DNA of 50,955 nucleotides from an uncultured Tessaracoccus sp. (GTDB taxonomy: Bacteria > Actinomycetota > Actinomycetes > Propionibacteriales > Propionibacteriaceae): positions 1 through 50,955 of the forward strand of contig NZ_CAMYPD010000019.1 in NCBI RefSeq assembly GCF_947286155.1, read 5' to 3'. This document shows positions 8,488 through 17,841 of the stretch, one piece after another. A program made the position numbers and the translations under genes. A model generated the notes under the pieces. It ran no database searches, had not been told where the DNA came from, and saw only the letters and a program-made list of their open reading frames with translations. Each line of letters opens with the position of its first letter. Within the stretch, counting starts at the first letter, position 1.

Positions 8488-9230
8488 GTGGTGAGTTCAA
8501 GACGCACTTCGCGGATTCGGGCACGATTGACTACTCCGACACGTCAACGAACATCGACGACGTCACCATGCACGAGCTGCAGGAGATCGCCGACCGCTAC
8601 CCTGAGCCGCGCTCGGCGCTCCTGCCGATGCTGCACTTGGTGCAGTCGGTCGACGGACGCATCAGCCCCCGCGGTGTCGAAGCGTGTGCCGAGGTGCTCG
8701 GCATCTCCGCAGCACAGGTGTCCGGCGTGGCCACCTTCTACACCATGTACAAGCGCCGCCCAGCCGGGAAGCATCACCTCGGTGTGTGCACCACGTCGCT
8801 GTGCGCGGTGATGGGCGGCGACATCCTGCTCGAACAGGTGAAGGACACCCTCGGCATCGACGAGGGCCAGACCACCGAAGACGGCCAGATCTCGCTCGAG
8901 CGCCTGGAGTGCAACGCGGCGTGCGACTACGCGCCGGTCATGATGGTTAACTGGGAATTCTTCGACAACATGGACCCGGAGAAAACCGCAGAGCTGCTCG
9001 ACGCACTGAGCAACGACAAGCCCATCTGCTCCTCGCGCGGCGCGGCCATCACCTGCTGGAAGGACACCGAGCGCGTGCTTGCCGGATTCCCCGACGGGCG
9101 CGTCGACGAAGGGCCCTCCGCTGGCCACGCGTCGCTGCGCGGCGTCGAGATCGCCCGGGAGCGTGGCTGGACCGCTCCCGACCCGAACAATCTGCCTGAG
9201 CCGCCCGCAGCTGAGGAGGACGCGAAGTGA
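8484..9230 (+). CDS. nuoE: NADH-quinone oxidoreductase subunit E
   Basis: The 24-kDa thioredoxin-fold [2Fe-2S] subunit (cluster N1a) of the NADH-input module. Ligands Cys102 and Cys107 lie in VCTTSLCAVMGG, and Cys143 and Cys147 in ECNAACDYAPVMM. 248 residues, about 80 longer than E. coli NuoE; the extra C-terminal stretch is rich in Pro/Glu and has no recognised motif. It is the usual longer actinobacterial form. ATGA overlap with nuoD before it and GTGA overlap with nuoF after it. Confidence 0.96.
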   Translation: MSGEFKTHFADSGTIDYSDTSTNIDDVTMHELQEIADRYPEPRSALLPMLHLVQSVDGRISPRGVEACAEVLGISAAQVSGVATFYTMYKRRPAGKHHLGVCTTSLCAVMGGDILLEQVKDTLGIDEGQTTEDGQISLERLECNAACDYAPVMMVNWEFFDNMDPEKTAELLDALSNDKPICSSRGAAITCWKDTERVLAGFPDGRVDEGPSAGHASLRGVEIARERGWTAPDPNNLPEPPAAEEDAK

Positions 9231-10540
9231 CCGACACACTCACCCCGGTACTCTCCGCCCACTGGGGCAAGGAGCGGTCGTGGAAGCTCGCCGAGTACGA
9301 GTCGACGGGCGGCTACCAGGCCGCTCGCAAGGCGCTGGGCATGCAGCCCGCCGACATCATCACCCTGGTGAAGGACGCCGGCCTGCGCGGTCGTGGCGGC
9401 GCTGGCTTCCCCACGGGCATGAAGTGGAGCTTCGTGCCGCAGGACAACCCGAACCCGAAGTACCTCGTCGTCAACGCCGACGAGTCGGAACCCGGCACCT
9501 GCAAGGACATGCCGCTGCTGATGGCCTCCCCACACACCCTGGTGGAGGGCATCATCATTTCCTGCTTCGCCTTCAACTCGCACCAGGCATTCATCTACTG
9601 TCGTGGCGAGGTGGTGCACATCATCCGTCGCCTGCAGGCCGCTGTACAAGAGGCCTACGACGCGGGCTACCTCGGCAAGAACATCTTCGGTAGCGGCTAC
9701 GATCTGGACATCATCGTCCACGCCGGAGCCGGTGCCTACATCTGCGGTGAGGAAACCGCGCTGCTGGATTCGCTCGAGGGCCGGCGCGGCCAGCCGCGAC
9801 TTCGCCCACCGTTCCCCGCCGTCGCAGGCCTGTACGCGTCGCCGACGGTGGTGAACAACGTCGAATCCATCGCATCTGTGCCGTCCATCATCGCCAACGG
9901 CAAGGAATGGTTCCAGGCCATGGGTACTGAGAAGTCGAAGGGCTTCACGCTGTACTCCGTGTCTGGGCACGTCACCCATCCGGGCCAGTACGAAGCACCC
10001 ATGGGCATCACCATGCGGGAGCTCATCGAACTCTCCGGAGGCATCCGCCAGGGCCACAAGTTGAAGTTCTTCACCCCGGGTGGTTCTTCCACGCCCATCC
10101 TCACCGACGAGCACCTCGACCTCCCGCTCGATTACGAGGGCATGGCTGGTGCCGGCACCATGCTGGGCACCAAGGCGTTGCAGGTGTTCGACGACACCGT
10201 CTCGATCGTGCGCACCACGCTGCGCTTCGTCGAGTTCTACAAGCACGAAAGCTGCGGCAAGTGCACCCCGTGTCGTGAAGGCACGTGGTGGCTCGTGCAG
10301 CTGCTGATGGCGTTCGAGCGCGGCGAAGCACAGGAAGGCGATGTCGACAAGCTGCTCGACATCTGCGAGAACATCGGCGGTCGTTCGTTCTGCGCGCTTG
10401 CCGACGGCGCCGTCGCAGCCGTTCGCAGCGCCGTTACGCACTTCCGTGAGGAGTTCGAGCAGGGGTATCACACGTCTGCACGGGAACTCTTCCCTTACGA
10501 GAAGAGCGCCATCTTCGCCAAGGAAGGAGCCACGCGATGA
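9227..10540 (+). CDS. nuoF: NADH-quinone oxidoreductase subunit F
   Basis: NADH-binding, FMN-containing subunit with [4Fe-4S] cluster N3, 437 residues. NADH and FMN sites: GLRGRGGAGFPTGMKW, NADESEPGTCKD and GAGAYICGEETALLDSLEG. Cluster N3 ligands are in ESCGKCTPCREGT plus the later Cys in GGRSFCALADGA. Its presence with nuoE and nuoG shows that this complex takes electrons from NADH, not only from ferredoxin or F420. Starts on a GTGA overlap and ends on an ATGA overlap with nuoG. Confidence 0.97.
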   Translation: MTDTLTPVLSAHWGKERSWKLAEYESTGGYQAARKALGMQPADIITLVKDAGLRGRGGAGFPTGMKWSFVPQDNPNPKYLVVNADESEPGTCKDMPLLMASPHTLVEGIIISCFAFNSHQAFIYCRGEVVHIIRRLQAAVQEAYDAGYLGKNIFGSGYDLDIIVHAGAGAYICGEETALLDSLEGRRGQPRLRPPFPAVAGLYASPTVVNNVESIASVPSIIANGKEWFQAMGTEKSKGFTLYSVSGHVTHPGQYEAPMGITMRELIELSGGIRQGHKLKFFTPGGSSTPILTDEHLDLPLDYEGMAGAGTMLGTKALQVFDDTVSIVRTTLRFVEFYKHESCGKCTPCREGTWWLVQLLMAFERGEAQEGDVDKLLDICENIGGRSFCALADGAVAAVRSAVTHFREEFEQGYHTSARELFPYEKSAIFAKEGATR

Positions 10541-12927
10541 GCGTCGACGCCAAGAGCGCAGCCCAGGTGTTGCCGCCGGAGGAACTCACCACGTGCACCA
10601 TCGACGGTGTGTCGGTCAGCGTGCCGAAGGGCACCCTCATCATCCGCGCGGCGGAGAGCATCGGCACGAACATCCCTCGCTTCTGTGACCACCCGCTGCT
10701 CGATCCAGCCGGTGCCTGCCGCCAGTGCCTCGTCGATATTCCGGACGCCGGCAATGGCCGCGGCTTCCCGAAGCCCCAGCCCGCCTGCACCATGCCGGTG
10801 GCCGAGGGCATGGTGGTGAAGACCCAGGTCACCTCCGCCGTCGCCGAGAAGGCGCAGCAGGGGCAGATGGAGTTCCTGCTCATCAACCACCCGCTCGACT
10901 GCCCCATCTGTGACAAGGGCGGCGAGTGCCCCCTGCAGAATCAGTCGCTCAGCCACGGCACGGGGGAGTCGCGCTACGGCCTCGCCAAGCGCACCTACCC
11001 GAAGCCCATCAACCTCTCCGCCCAGATCCTGCTGGACCGCGAGCGCTGCATTCTGTGTCAGCGCTGCACCCGTTTCGCAGATCAGATTGCGGGCGACCCG
11101 CTTATCCACCTCTCCGAGCGTGGTGCGGTCAGCCAGATCGCTATCGACGACTCCAAGCCGTTCGATTCCTACTTCTCTGGCAACGTTGTGCAGATCTGCC
11201 CGGTGGGTGCGCTCACCTCGGCGGCGTATCGCTTCCAGGCTCGCCCGTTCGATCTCGTGTCGACGACGAGCACCTGCGAGCACTGCGCTGCCGGTTGTGA
11301 GCTGCGTGTCGACCACCGTCACCACCAGGTGAAGCGTCGTCTCGCCGGGGACAACCCGCAGATCAACGAGGAATGGAGCTGCGACAAGGGCCGTTTTGGC
11401 TTCGTCTACGCCCGCGAGGATCGCCTCACCCACCCGCTCGTACGTGAGAACGGGGTGCTGCGTCCCGCCTCGTGGCCGGAAGCCATCGATGCTGCGGTGG
11501 CAGGCCTCAAGCAGGCCGGCGACGCCGTCGGTGTACAAACCGGTGGACGCCTCAGCGTCGAGAATGCGCTCGGCTACTCGCGCTTCGCACGCGCCGTGCT
11601 GGGCACGAACAACATCGATTTCCGCTCCCGCCCGTCCGCCGACGAGGAAGCAGTATTCCTGGCAGCCCGCGTCGCTGGGCGCACCCAGGTCAGCTGGGCC
11701 GACGTGGAACAGGCGAGCACCGTGATCCTCGTCGCCTTCGAGCCCGAGGATGAGATGCCCATCGCCTTCCTGCGGTTGCGCAAGGCGGTGCGCAAGCAGA
11801 ACCTCAATGTGCAGGTGATCGCGCCATTCGCGTCGAAGGGCTCCGAGAAGCTGTCCGCGACGTTGATCCCGACCGCTCCTGGCGACGAGGTTGCGGCGCT
11901 GGAGGCGCTGGAGAATCTCGACGACAGCACCATCATCATGGTGGGGGAGCGGGCGGCCACCATCCCCGGTCTGCTCAGCACCGCTACCAGGATCGCCGAC
12001 GCATCCGGCGCCCACCTGGCGTGGATGCCGCGGCGTGCAGGCGACCGAGGCGCGCTCGATGCAGGCTGTCTGCCTGGTTTGCTGCCGGGGGGTAGGCAGG
12101 TCTCCGACGCGGGAGCCCGCGTCGATGTCGCTGCCGCCTGGGGCGTCGACGCGCTGCCGGAAGCCGAAGGGCTGAACGCGCAGCAGCAGTTCGACGCTGT
12201 ACAGCAGGGCACGCTGAAGGCGCTCGTCGTGGCTGGTGTCGAGCCGGGCGACATGGCTGATCCAGCCGCCGCCCTGGCGGCGCTCGAAGCCGCGGAGTTC
12301 GTCGTGAGCATCGAGCAGCGCCCCTCCGAGGTGACGGAGCGCGCCGACGTCGTGTTCCCCGCCGCGCTTGTGGAGGAGCAGAGCGGCCACTTCCTGAACT
12401 GGGAAGGCCGAGAGCTGCCGATCGGGCTGGTGACGTCGTCGACGCACTCGCCGATGACAGACCTGCGCATCCTTGCCGCACTGTCGGACGCACTGGGCTC
12501 CGACCTGGGCATTCGCACTACCGCATCCGCTTGGGCGAGTTTCCAGGAACTGCAGGACTGGGAAGGCGCTCGCGCCTCCGCACCGCAGTGCGCCCCTGCC
12601 ACGAAGGCTGACGGCGTCCTGTTCGCCGGCTGGCGTGAGCTGCTGGATGCTTCGCGCGGTAACGACCACGAGGTCGCGCTGCGCAAGACCGCCCGCCCCG
12701 CCGTCGCACGCGTCTCCGCCGCCACGGCTGAGCGGCTCGGCCTCACCACTCACGCCCGCATCGAATGCGACGGGCGCGAGCAGGTGCTGCCCGTCGAGGT
12801 GGTGCGCGGCATGGTCGACGACGTCGTGTGGGCGCCGCTGAATCCGGGGGGCGGCCGTCTCGCGGCGCTGCCCGGCACACCCGTGACGGTGACCGCCGTC
12901 ACGATCAACGAGGGAGCAATGGCATGA
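10537..12927 (+). CDS. nuoG: NADH-quinone oxidoreductase subunit G
   Basis: The largest peripheral subunit, 796 residues. The [2Fe-2S] N1b ligands are Cys50, Cys61, Cys64 and Cys84. N5 uses His118 with Cys122, Cys125 and Cys131, and N4 uses Cys171, Cys174, Cys177 and Cys221. A further CxxCxxxC (247, 250, 254) with Cys282 gives the extra N7 cluster found in some bacteria, such as E. coli and Thermus. The remainder is a degenerate molybdopterin-oxidoreductase fold, with the middle part less conserved and Ala-rich. ATGA overlaps with both neighbours. Confidence 0.96.
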   Translation: MSVDAKSAAQVLPPEELTTCTIDGVSVSVPKGTLIIRAAESIGTNIPRFCDHPLLDPAGACRQCLVDIPDAGNGRGFPKPQPACTMPVAEGMVVKTQVTSAVAEKAQQGQMEFLLINHPLDCPICDKGGECPLQNQSLSHGTGESRYGLAKRTYPKPINLSAQILLDRERCILCQRCTRFADQIAGDPLIHLSERGAVSQIAIDDSKPFDSYFSGNVVQICPVGALTSAAYRFQARPFDLVSTTSTCEHCAAGCELRVDHRHHQVKRRLAGDNPQINEEWSCDKGRFGFVYAREDRLTHPLVRENGVLRPASWPEAIDAAVAGLKQAGDAVGVQTGGRLSVENALGYSRFARAVLGTNNIDFRSRPSADEEAVFLAARVAGRTQVSWADVEQASTVILVAFEPEDEMPIAFLRLRKAVRKQNLNVQVIAPFASKGSEKLSATLIPTAPGDEVAALEALENLDDSTIIMVGERAATIPGLLSTATRIADASGAHLAWMPRRAGDRGALDAGCLPGLLPGGRQVSDAGARVDVAAAWGVDALPEAEGLNAQQQFDAVQQGTLKALVVAGVEPGDMADPAAALAALEAAEFVVSIEQRPSEVTERADVVFPAALVEEQSGHFLNWEGRELPIGLVTSSTHSPMTDLRILAALSDALGSDLGIRTTASAWASFQELQDWEGARASAPQCAPATKADGVLFAGWRELLDASRGNDHEVALRKTARPAVARVSAATAERLGLTTHARIECDGREQVLPVEVVRGMVDDVVWAPLNPGGGRLAALPGTPVTVTAVTINEGAMA

Positions 12928-14258
12928 ATCCCGTCTTCTTCCACGATCCGTTCTGGTTGACCGTGGTCAAGATCCTGCTGCTGTTCGTAGTGCTGCTGGT
13001 CTGGACCATCTTCAACGTGTGGTACGAGCGGCGCCTGCTGGGCAAGATGCAGAACCGCATCGGCCCAGTGATGAACGGCCCGTTCGGTTTGGGGCAGGCG
13101 CTCGGCGATGGCGCCAAGCTGATCTTCAAGGAAGACTACCGTCCGGCAAACACCGACGCGTTCATCTTCAACCTCGCACCGATCCTCGCAGGCTTTGCCT
13201 GTTTTACCGGCTGGGCCGTGATTCCCTTCGCCGGTGAGGTCACGATGTTCGGCGTCGAGACGAGGCTCCAGCTCACGGACCTTCCGGTGGCGGCACTGTT
13301 CGTCATGGCGATTGCGTCCATCGGTATCTACGGCATCGTGCTGGCGGGCTGGGCGTCGTCGAACTCCTACTCGTTCCTCGGTTCGATCCGCTCGGCAGCG
13401 CAGATGATCTCTTATGAACTCGCGATGGGCCTGGCGATCGTCGGTGTGCTGATGCGCTCCGGTTCGATGTCCACGTGGGAGATCGTCGAGGCGCAGAACG
13501 AACCGATTCCCTTCGCGATTCCGTTCACCAACCAGCTGTTCATGGATGGCAACCACCACATCACCGGCTGGTACTTCTTCCTGCTGTTCCCGTGCTTCGT
13601 GGTGTACGTGATCTCCATGGTGGGCGAGACCAACCGCGCACCCTTCGACCTGCCCGAGTGTGAGTCGGAGCTGGTGTCGGGATTCATGACCGACTACTCC
13701 GGCTTCCGCTACGCGATGTTCTTCCTCGCGGAGTACATCAACATGCTCACGGTGTCGGCGATGTGCGTCACGCTCTTCCTGGGCGGCTACCTCATGCCGT
13801 GGCCGCTCAACCTCATCCCGGGCCTCGCTGATCCGGGCTGGTGGGGCGTGCTCTCGTTCATCATCAAGGTACAGCTCGTCTTCAGCTTCTTCATGTGGCT
13901 GCGCGGCGCAACCTGGCGTTTCCGCTACGACCAGTTCATGAACCTCGGCTGGAAGTACCTCATCGAGATCGTGCTGGTCTACCTCGTGCTCGTGATGCTG
14001 TTCCCGCAGGCCTCTGCGCTCACCGGCGTGCTGGTCGCCATCGGCGGGTTCTGGCTCCTCGCTTCGAAGCGTCGCGACGATCTCGAGCCCACGCCTGAAC
14101 CCGAACCGGAGCACCCCGAGGTATTCGATCCGTTCGCGGGCGGCTATCCTGTGCCGCCGCGCAAGGGCCAGGTGTTGCCTGAGCTCGCGGGTGTCGTCGC
14201 CGGGGCCACCGACGACGAGGACGACGCAGATACCGAGACGACTGGGAAGGACGCCTGA
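12924..14258 (+). CDS. nuoH: NADH-quinone oxidoreductase subunit H
   Basis: Membrane subunit joining the quinone site to the proton-pumping arm, 444 residues with about eight to nine spans. Conserved ERRLLGKMQNRIGP, DGAKLIFKED and ETNRAPFDLPECESELVSGF are visible. True start is the ATG at 12924 inside the nuoG ATGA overlap; the open frame reaching back to 12765 is nuoG shadow. Compared with the ~325-residue E. coli protein it carries an added hydrophilic C-terminal tail of about 75 residues, Pro/Glu-rich and ending in a strongly acidic run. Stop overlaps the nuoI start (TGATG). Confidence 0.96.
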   Translation: MNPVFFHDPFWLTVVKILLLFVVLLVWTIFNVWYERRLLGKMQNRIGPVMNGPFGLGQALGDGAKLIFKEDYRPANTDAFIFNLAPILAGFACFTGWAVIPFAGEVTMFGVETRLQLTDLPVAALFVMAIASIGIYGIVLAGWASSNSYSFLGSIRSAAQMISYELAMGLAIVGVLMRSGSMSTWEIVEAQNEPIPFAIPFTNQLFMDGNHHITGWYFFLLFPCFVVYVISMVGETNRAPFDLPECESELVSGFMTDYSGFRYAMFFLAEYINMLTVSAMCVTLFLGGYLMPWPLNLIPGLADPGWWGVLSFIIKVQLVFSFFMWLRGATWRFRYDQFMNLGWKYLIEIVLVYLVLVMLFPQASALTGVLVAIGGFWLLASKRRDDLEPTPEPEPEHPEVFDPFAGGYPVPPRKGQVLPELAGVVAGATDDEDDADTETTGKDA

Positions 14259-14812
14259 TGGGATTCACCGATGAGTGGGCCGGATTTGGCATCACATTCA
14301 AGACGATCTTCCGCAAGACCTTCACCCAGGACTACCCGCACAAGGAACCTGAGAAGGTACTGCAGCCGCGCTTCCACGGACGTCACCAGCTGAACCGCTG
14401 GCCCGACGGGCTGGAGAAGTGCGTCGGCTGCGAGCTGTGTGCCTGGGCGTGCCCGGCAGACGCCATCTACGTCGAAGGTGCAGACAACACGGAGGACGAG
14501 CGGTTCTCGCCCGGCGAGCGCTACGGGCACGTCTACCAGATCAACTACCTGCGCTGCATTTTCTGCGGCCTGTGCATCGAGGCATGCCCCACACGGGCGC
14601 TCACCATGACGAACACGTGGAAGCTCGCCGACAAGACGCGCGAGAGCCTCATCTACGAGAAGCACCAGCTGCTCGCACCGCTGCTGCCCGGTATGGAAGA
14701 GCCGCCGCACCCGCGTCGACTCGGCGACGACGAGGACGACTACTACGCCGGACTCCCCGCCACCGGAGAGCTGGATACCCGCAGCGCCACCACCCAAGGA
14801 GCGGTTGAATGA
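14258..14812 (+). CDS. nuoI: NADH-quinone oxidoreductase subunit I
   Basis: Ferredoxin-like subunit with two [4Fe-4S] clusters (N6a and N6b) leading electrons toward NuoB. 184 residues; the clusters sit in CVGCELCAWACPADAI and CIFCGLCIEACPTRAL, the classical CxxCxxCxxxCP pairs. An N-terminal amphipathic segment is followed by a ~60-residue Asp/Glu-rich tail (DDEDDYYAG). Start on TGATG with nuoH, end on ATGA with nuoJ. Confidence 0.97.
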   Translation: MGFTDEWAGFGITFKTIFRKTFTQDYPHKEPEKVLQPRFHGRHQLNRWPDGLEKCVGCELCAWACPADAIYVEGADNTEDERFSPGERYGHVYQINYLRCIFCGLCIEACPTRALTMTNTWKLADKTRESLIYEKHQLLAPLLPGMEEPPHPRRLGDDEDDYYAGLPATGELDTRSATTQGAVE

Positions 14813-15624
14813 CGACCTTCATTCCCTTGGCCACGGCATCGGATGTGGCCTTCTGGATCGCAGCGCCGATCATGGTGGCCTGCGCTCTGGGTTTCATTGT
14901 CTCCCGCAAGCCGGTGCACTCGGCAGTGTGCATGGCCGGCGTTATGATCGGGCTGGCGGTGCTCTACGGTGCGCTGGACGCTCCCTTCCTGTTCGTGGCA
15001 CAGATCATCGTCTACACGGGCGCCATCTTGATGCTGTTCGTGTTCGTCGTGATGATCATCGGCGTGCACAGCACCGATTCGCTGGTGGAAACCATCAAGG
15101 GCCACCGCGCCGCGTCGATCGTCGCCTCGCTTGGCTTCGGCATCCTGATCATCGCGGTGGTCGGACAGCTGGCGACCTTCGGGGAACCCGCTGGGCTGGC
15201 GACTGCCAACCAGGCCGGCAACGTCGAGGGCCTCGCCAAACTCGTCTTCCACGATTACGTGATCGTGTTCGAGCTCGCTGCAGCGCTGCTCATCGTCGCA
15301 CCCATGGGCGCACTCATTCTTACCCACGGCGACGAGCTGAAGAAGAAGGTCAGCCAGTGGGGCTCCGCTACCGAGCGCACCAAGGCCTACGCCGAGGAAG
15401 GCGCTCACCCCGGGCCCCGACCCAGCTCCGGTGTGTACGCGCGCCACAACTCGATTGCATCCCCGGCGCTGCTGCCTGACGGCTCCGTCGCTGAGACCTC
15501 GCTCTCGCAGACGCTGCTCGACCGCGGCATCGCCGTCGACGTCGACCAGCTGCGCGCACCCACCGACGAGGTCCGCAAGGCCATCGAATCCGCTCGCGCC
15601 GACATCGAAGGAGGCCAGGCATGA
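14809..15624 (+). CDS. nuoJ: NADH-quinone oxidoreductase subunit J
   Basis: Membrane subunit with five predicted spans in the first ~170 residues; the conserved VYTGAILMLFVFVVM helix contains the family's pi-bulge region. Total 271 residues versus about 184 in E. coli: the last ~95 residues are a hydrophilic extension with Pro and Ser (GPRPSSGVYARHN) and a helical Glu/Arg-rich end. ATGA overlaps with nuoI and nuoK. Confidence 0.95.
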   Translation: MTTFIPLATASDVAFWIAAPIMVACALGFIVSRKPVHSAVCMAGVMIGLAVLYGALDAPFLFVAQIIVYTGAILMLFVFVVMIIGVHSTDSLVETIKGHRAASIVASLGFGILIIAVVGQLATFGEPAGLATANQAGNVEGLAKLVFHDYVIVFELAAALLIVAPMGALILTHGDELKKKVSQWGSATERTKAYAEEGAHPGPRPSSGVYARHNSIASPALLPDGSVAETSLSQTLLDRGIAVDVDQLRAPTDEVRKAIESARADIEGGQA

Positions 15625-15920
15625 CCACCGCATCACTGCTCGTGCTTTCCGCGATTTTGTTCACGGTCGGAGTAGCAGGATTCCTGCTGCGCCGTAACGC
15701 GATCATCGCGTTCATGTCGATCGAGCTCATGCTGAACGCTGCGAACCTCGCGTTCGTCGCGTTTGCCCGCCAGCACGGCGGCCTCGAGGGGCAGATGGCG
15801 GCCTTCTTCGTGATGGTCGTTGCCGCCGCTGAGGTCGTGGTTGGCCTCGCCATCATCGTTGCCGTCTATAGGACGCGTCGCTCGGCTTCGGTCGATGACG
15901 CGAACCTCATGAAGTTCTGA
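15621..15920 (+). CDS. nuoK: NADH-quinone oxidoreductase subunit K
   Basis: Small membrane subunit, 99 residues with three spans and the conserved membrane glutamates: SIELMLNAANL in helix 2 and AAEVVVGLAI in helix 3, as in MrpC and NuoK. These Glu residues belong to the proton path. Start ATG overlaps nuoJ by ATGA. The stop is 11 bp before nuoL. Confidence 0.97.
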   Translation: MTTASLLVLSAILFTVGVAGFLLRRNAIIAFMSIELMLNAANLAFVAFARQHGGLEGQMAAFFVMVVAAAEVVVGLAIIVAVYRTRRSASVDDANLMKF

Positions 15921-15931
15921 GAGGCGAAACC

Positions 15932-17827
15932 GTGATTCTTCTCGAAACCCTGGAAGCGAACGTGGCCGTCGGCCTCTTTGCGCTCGCTCCGTTGATGATC
16001 GCGATTCCGCTTGCGACGTCGTTCCTGCTCCTGCTGCTCGGCAAGGTGTCGGACAGCTGGGGGCACTGGCTGGCGACGTTGGCGCCCATCGCCTCCTTCG
16101 TCATCGGCCTGCTGCTGTTCCTGCAGATGCTGGAGCAGCCCGAAGCCGTGAATATTCAGGTGTACGAGTGGCTCGCCACCGGCTCGTGGAGCGTGAACAT
16201 CGCCCTGCTGGTCGACCAGCTGTCCATCCTGTTCGTGCTGCTCATCACGGGCGTGGGTTCGCTCATCCACATCTACTCCATCGGGTACATGGCCGAAGAT
16301 CCCCGTCGTCGACGTTTCTTCGCCTACCTGAACCTCTTCATCGCCGCGATGTTGACGCTGGTGCTGGCCAACAACTACCTCATGCTGTTCATCGGCTGGG
16401 AAGGCGTGGGTCTCGCCTCGTACCTGCTCATCTCGTTCTGGGCTCACCGTGAGTCCGCTGCAGCGGCTGGTAACAAGGCGTTCATCGTCAACCGCGTGGG
16501 TGACCTCGGCATGGCCACCGCGATCTTCACCATGTTCGCCCTCATCGGCTCCGTCGATTTCCAGGCGGTCAACGAGGCGGCGCCGAACATGGGCGGCTGG
16601 GCCACCCTGCTCGGCTTCCTGCTCCTGCTGGCCGCGTGCGGTAAGTCGGCGCAGGTTCCGCTGCAATCCTGGCTGCTCGACGCCATGGAAGGCCCGACAC
16701 CGGTCTCCGCGCTCATTCACGCGGCGACGATGGTCACCGCCGGTGTGTACCTTGTGATCCGCTCGAACGCGATCTACGCGCAAAGCCCCGAGGCGACGCT
16801 CGCTGTCGCGATCGTCGGTACCGTCACGCTGCTGGCTGGTGCCTGGATCGGTTCCAGCAAGGACGACATCAAGAAGGTGCTCGCTGGCTCGACCATGTCA
16901 CAGATTGGCTACATGATGCTCGCGGCCGGTCTCGGCCCGATCGGTGCCGCGTTCGCGATCTTCCACCTCATCACGCACGGCTTCTTCAAGGCCAACATGT
17001 TCCTGGGCGCCGGCTCCGTCATGCATGGCATGAACGACGACGTCAACATGCGCAACTTCGGTGGGCTGTCGAAGGCGATGCGAATCACCTTCCTCACCTT
17101 CGCGATGGGGTACCTCGCCATCATCGGCTTCCCCTTCACCTCGGGCTTCTACTCGAAGGACCACATCATCGAAGCCGCCTTCGACACCAACATGGTGCTG
17201 GGCATCCTCGCACTGGTGGGCGCGGGTATCACCGCGTTCTACATGACGCGCCTGATGATGATGACGTTCTTCGGTCAGGAGCGCTGGGACAAGGACGTGC
17301 ATCCGCACGAGTCGCCGCTGAGCATGACGATTCCGCTCATCATCCTCGCGGTGCTGTCGCTCGTGGCTGGCCTGTTCATGAACGGCTGGATTCAGGAATG
17401 GCTCGCTGTTCCCACCGGCCACGAGGTCCACGAGACCGGGCTGCTGCACATCACGTCGATCGGATGGCTCACCATGGCCACGGTCGCCGTGGGTGTGCTC
17501 GTCGGCTGGTTCATGTTCAAGGACAACATTCCGAAGGAGGCCCCCGCTACGAAGAACCCGCTGCTGCTCGCTGGCCGCGCGGATCTCTACGGTGACCAAT
17601 TCAACAAGTACGCCGTCATTCAGTCGGTCAAGGGCATCGCGTCGGGCTTCGCATGGTTTGATCGCACGACGCTCGACGGGATCCCCGAGGGCGGAGCGTC
17701 GGTGGCGGCCGGCCTCGGCGGTGCGTTGCGGAAGACCCAGAACGGGTACTCCCGCAGCTACGGACTCACGCTCGTCGGCGGTGTCGTCGTGTTGCTGCTC
17801 GTCGTCGTACTGGGACAGCTGGGCTAA
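15932..17827 (+). CDS. nuoL: NADH-quinone oxidoreductase subunit L
   Basis: Antiporter-like proton-pumping subunit with the long C-terminal lateral helix, 631 residues and about 16 spans. GWEGVGLASYLLI, the Lys helix GKSAQVPLQSWLLDAMEGPTPVSALIHAATMV and SGFYSKDHII are typical NuoL blocks. GTG start at 15932, preceded by GAGGCGAAAC. The C-terminal part holds the last span after a hydrophilic linker. Followed after 14 bp by nuoM. Confidence 0.97.
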   Translation: MILLETLEANVAVGLFALAPLMIAIPLATSFLLLLLGKVSDSWGHWLATLAPIASFVIGLLLFLQMLEQPEAVNIQVYEWLATGSWSVNIALLVDQLSILFVLLITGVGSLIHIYSIGYMAEDPRRRRFFAYLNLFIAAMLTLVLANNYLMLFIGWEGVGLASYLLISFWAHRESAAAAGNKAFIVNRVGDLGMATAIFTMFALIGSVDFQAVNEAAPNMGGWATLLGFLLLLAACGKSAQVPLQSWLLDAMEGPTPVSALIHAATMVTAGVYLVIRSNAIYAQSPEATLAVAIVGTVTLLAGAWIGSSKDDIKKVLAGSTMSQIGYMMLAAGLGPIGAAFAIFHLITHGFFKANMFLGAGSVMHGMNDDVNMRNFGGLSKAMRITFLTFAMGYLAIIGFPFTSGFYSKDHIIEAAFDTNMVLGILALVGAGITAFYMTRLMMMTFFGQERWDKDVHPHESPLSMTIPLIILAVLSLVAGLFMNGWIQEWLAVPTGHEVHETGLLHITSIGWLTMATVAVGVLVGWFMFKDNIPKEAPATKNPLLLAGRADLYGDQFNKYAVIQSVKGIASGFAWFDRTTLDGIPEGGASVAAGLGGALRKTQNGYSRSYGLTLVGGVVVLLLVVVLGQLG

Positions 17828-17841
17828 GGAGATTTGAAACT

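Noticed and set aside
10495..12753. 752-codon minus-strand ORF opposite nuoG
   Set aside because: GC-rich shadow of a clearly conserved gene; composition is His/Arg/Gly-rich with no domain. The same holds for the 734-codon ORF opposite the SWIM gene (46700-48904) and the 840-codon ORF opposite the M13 gene (21902-24424).
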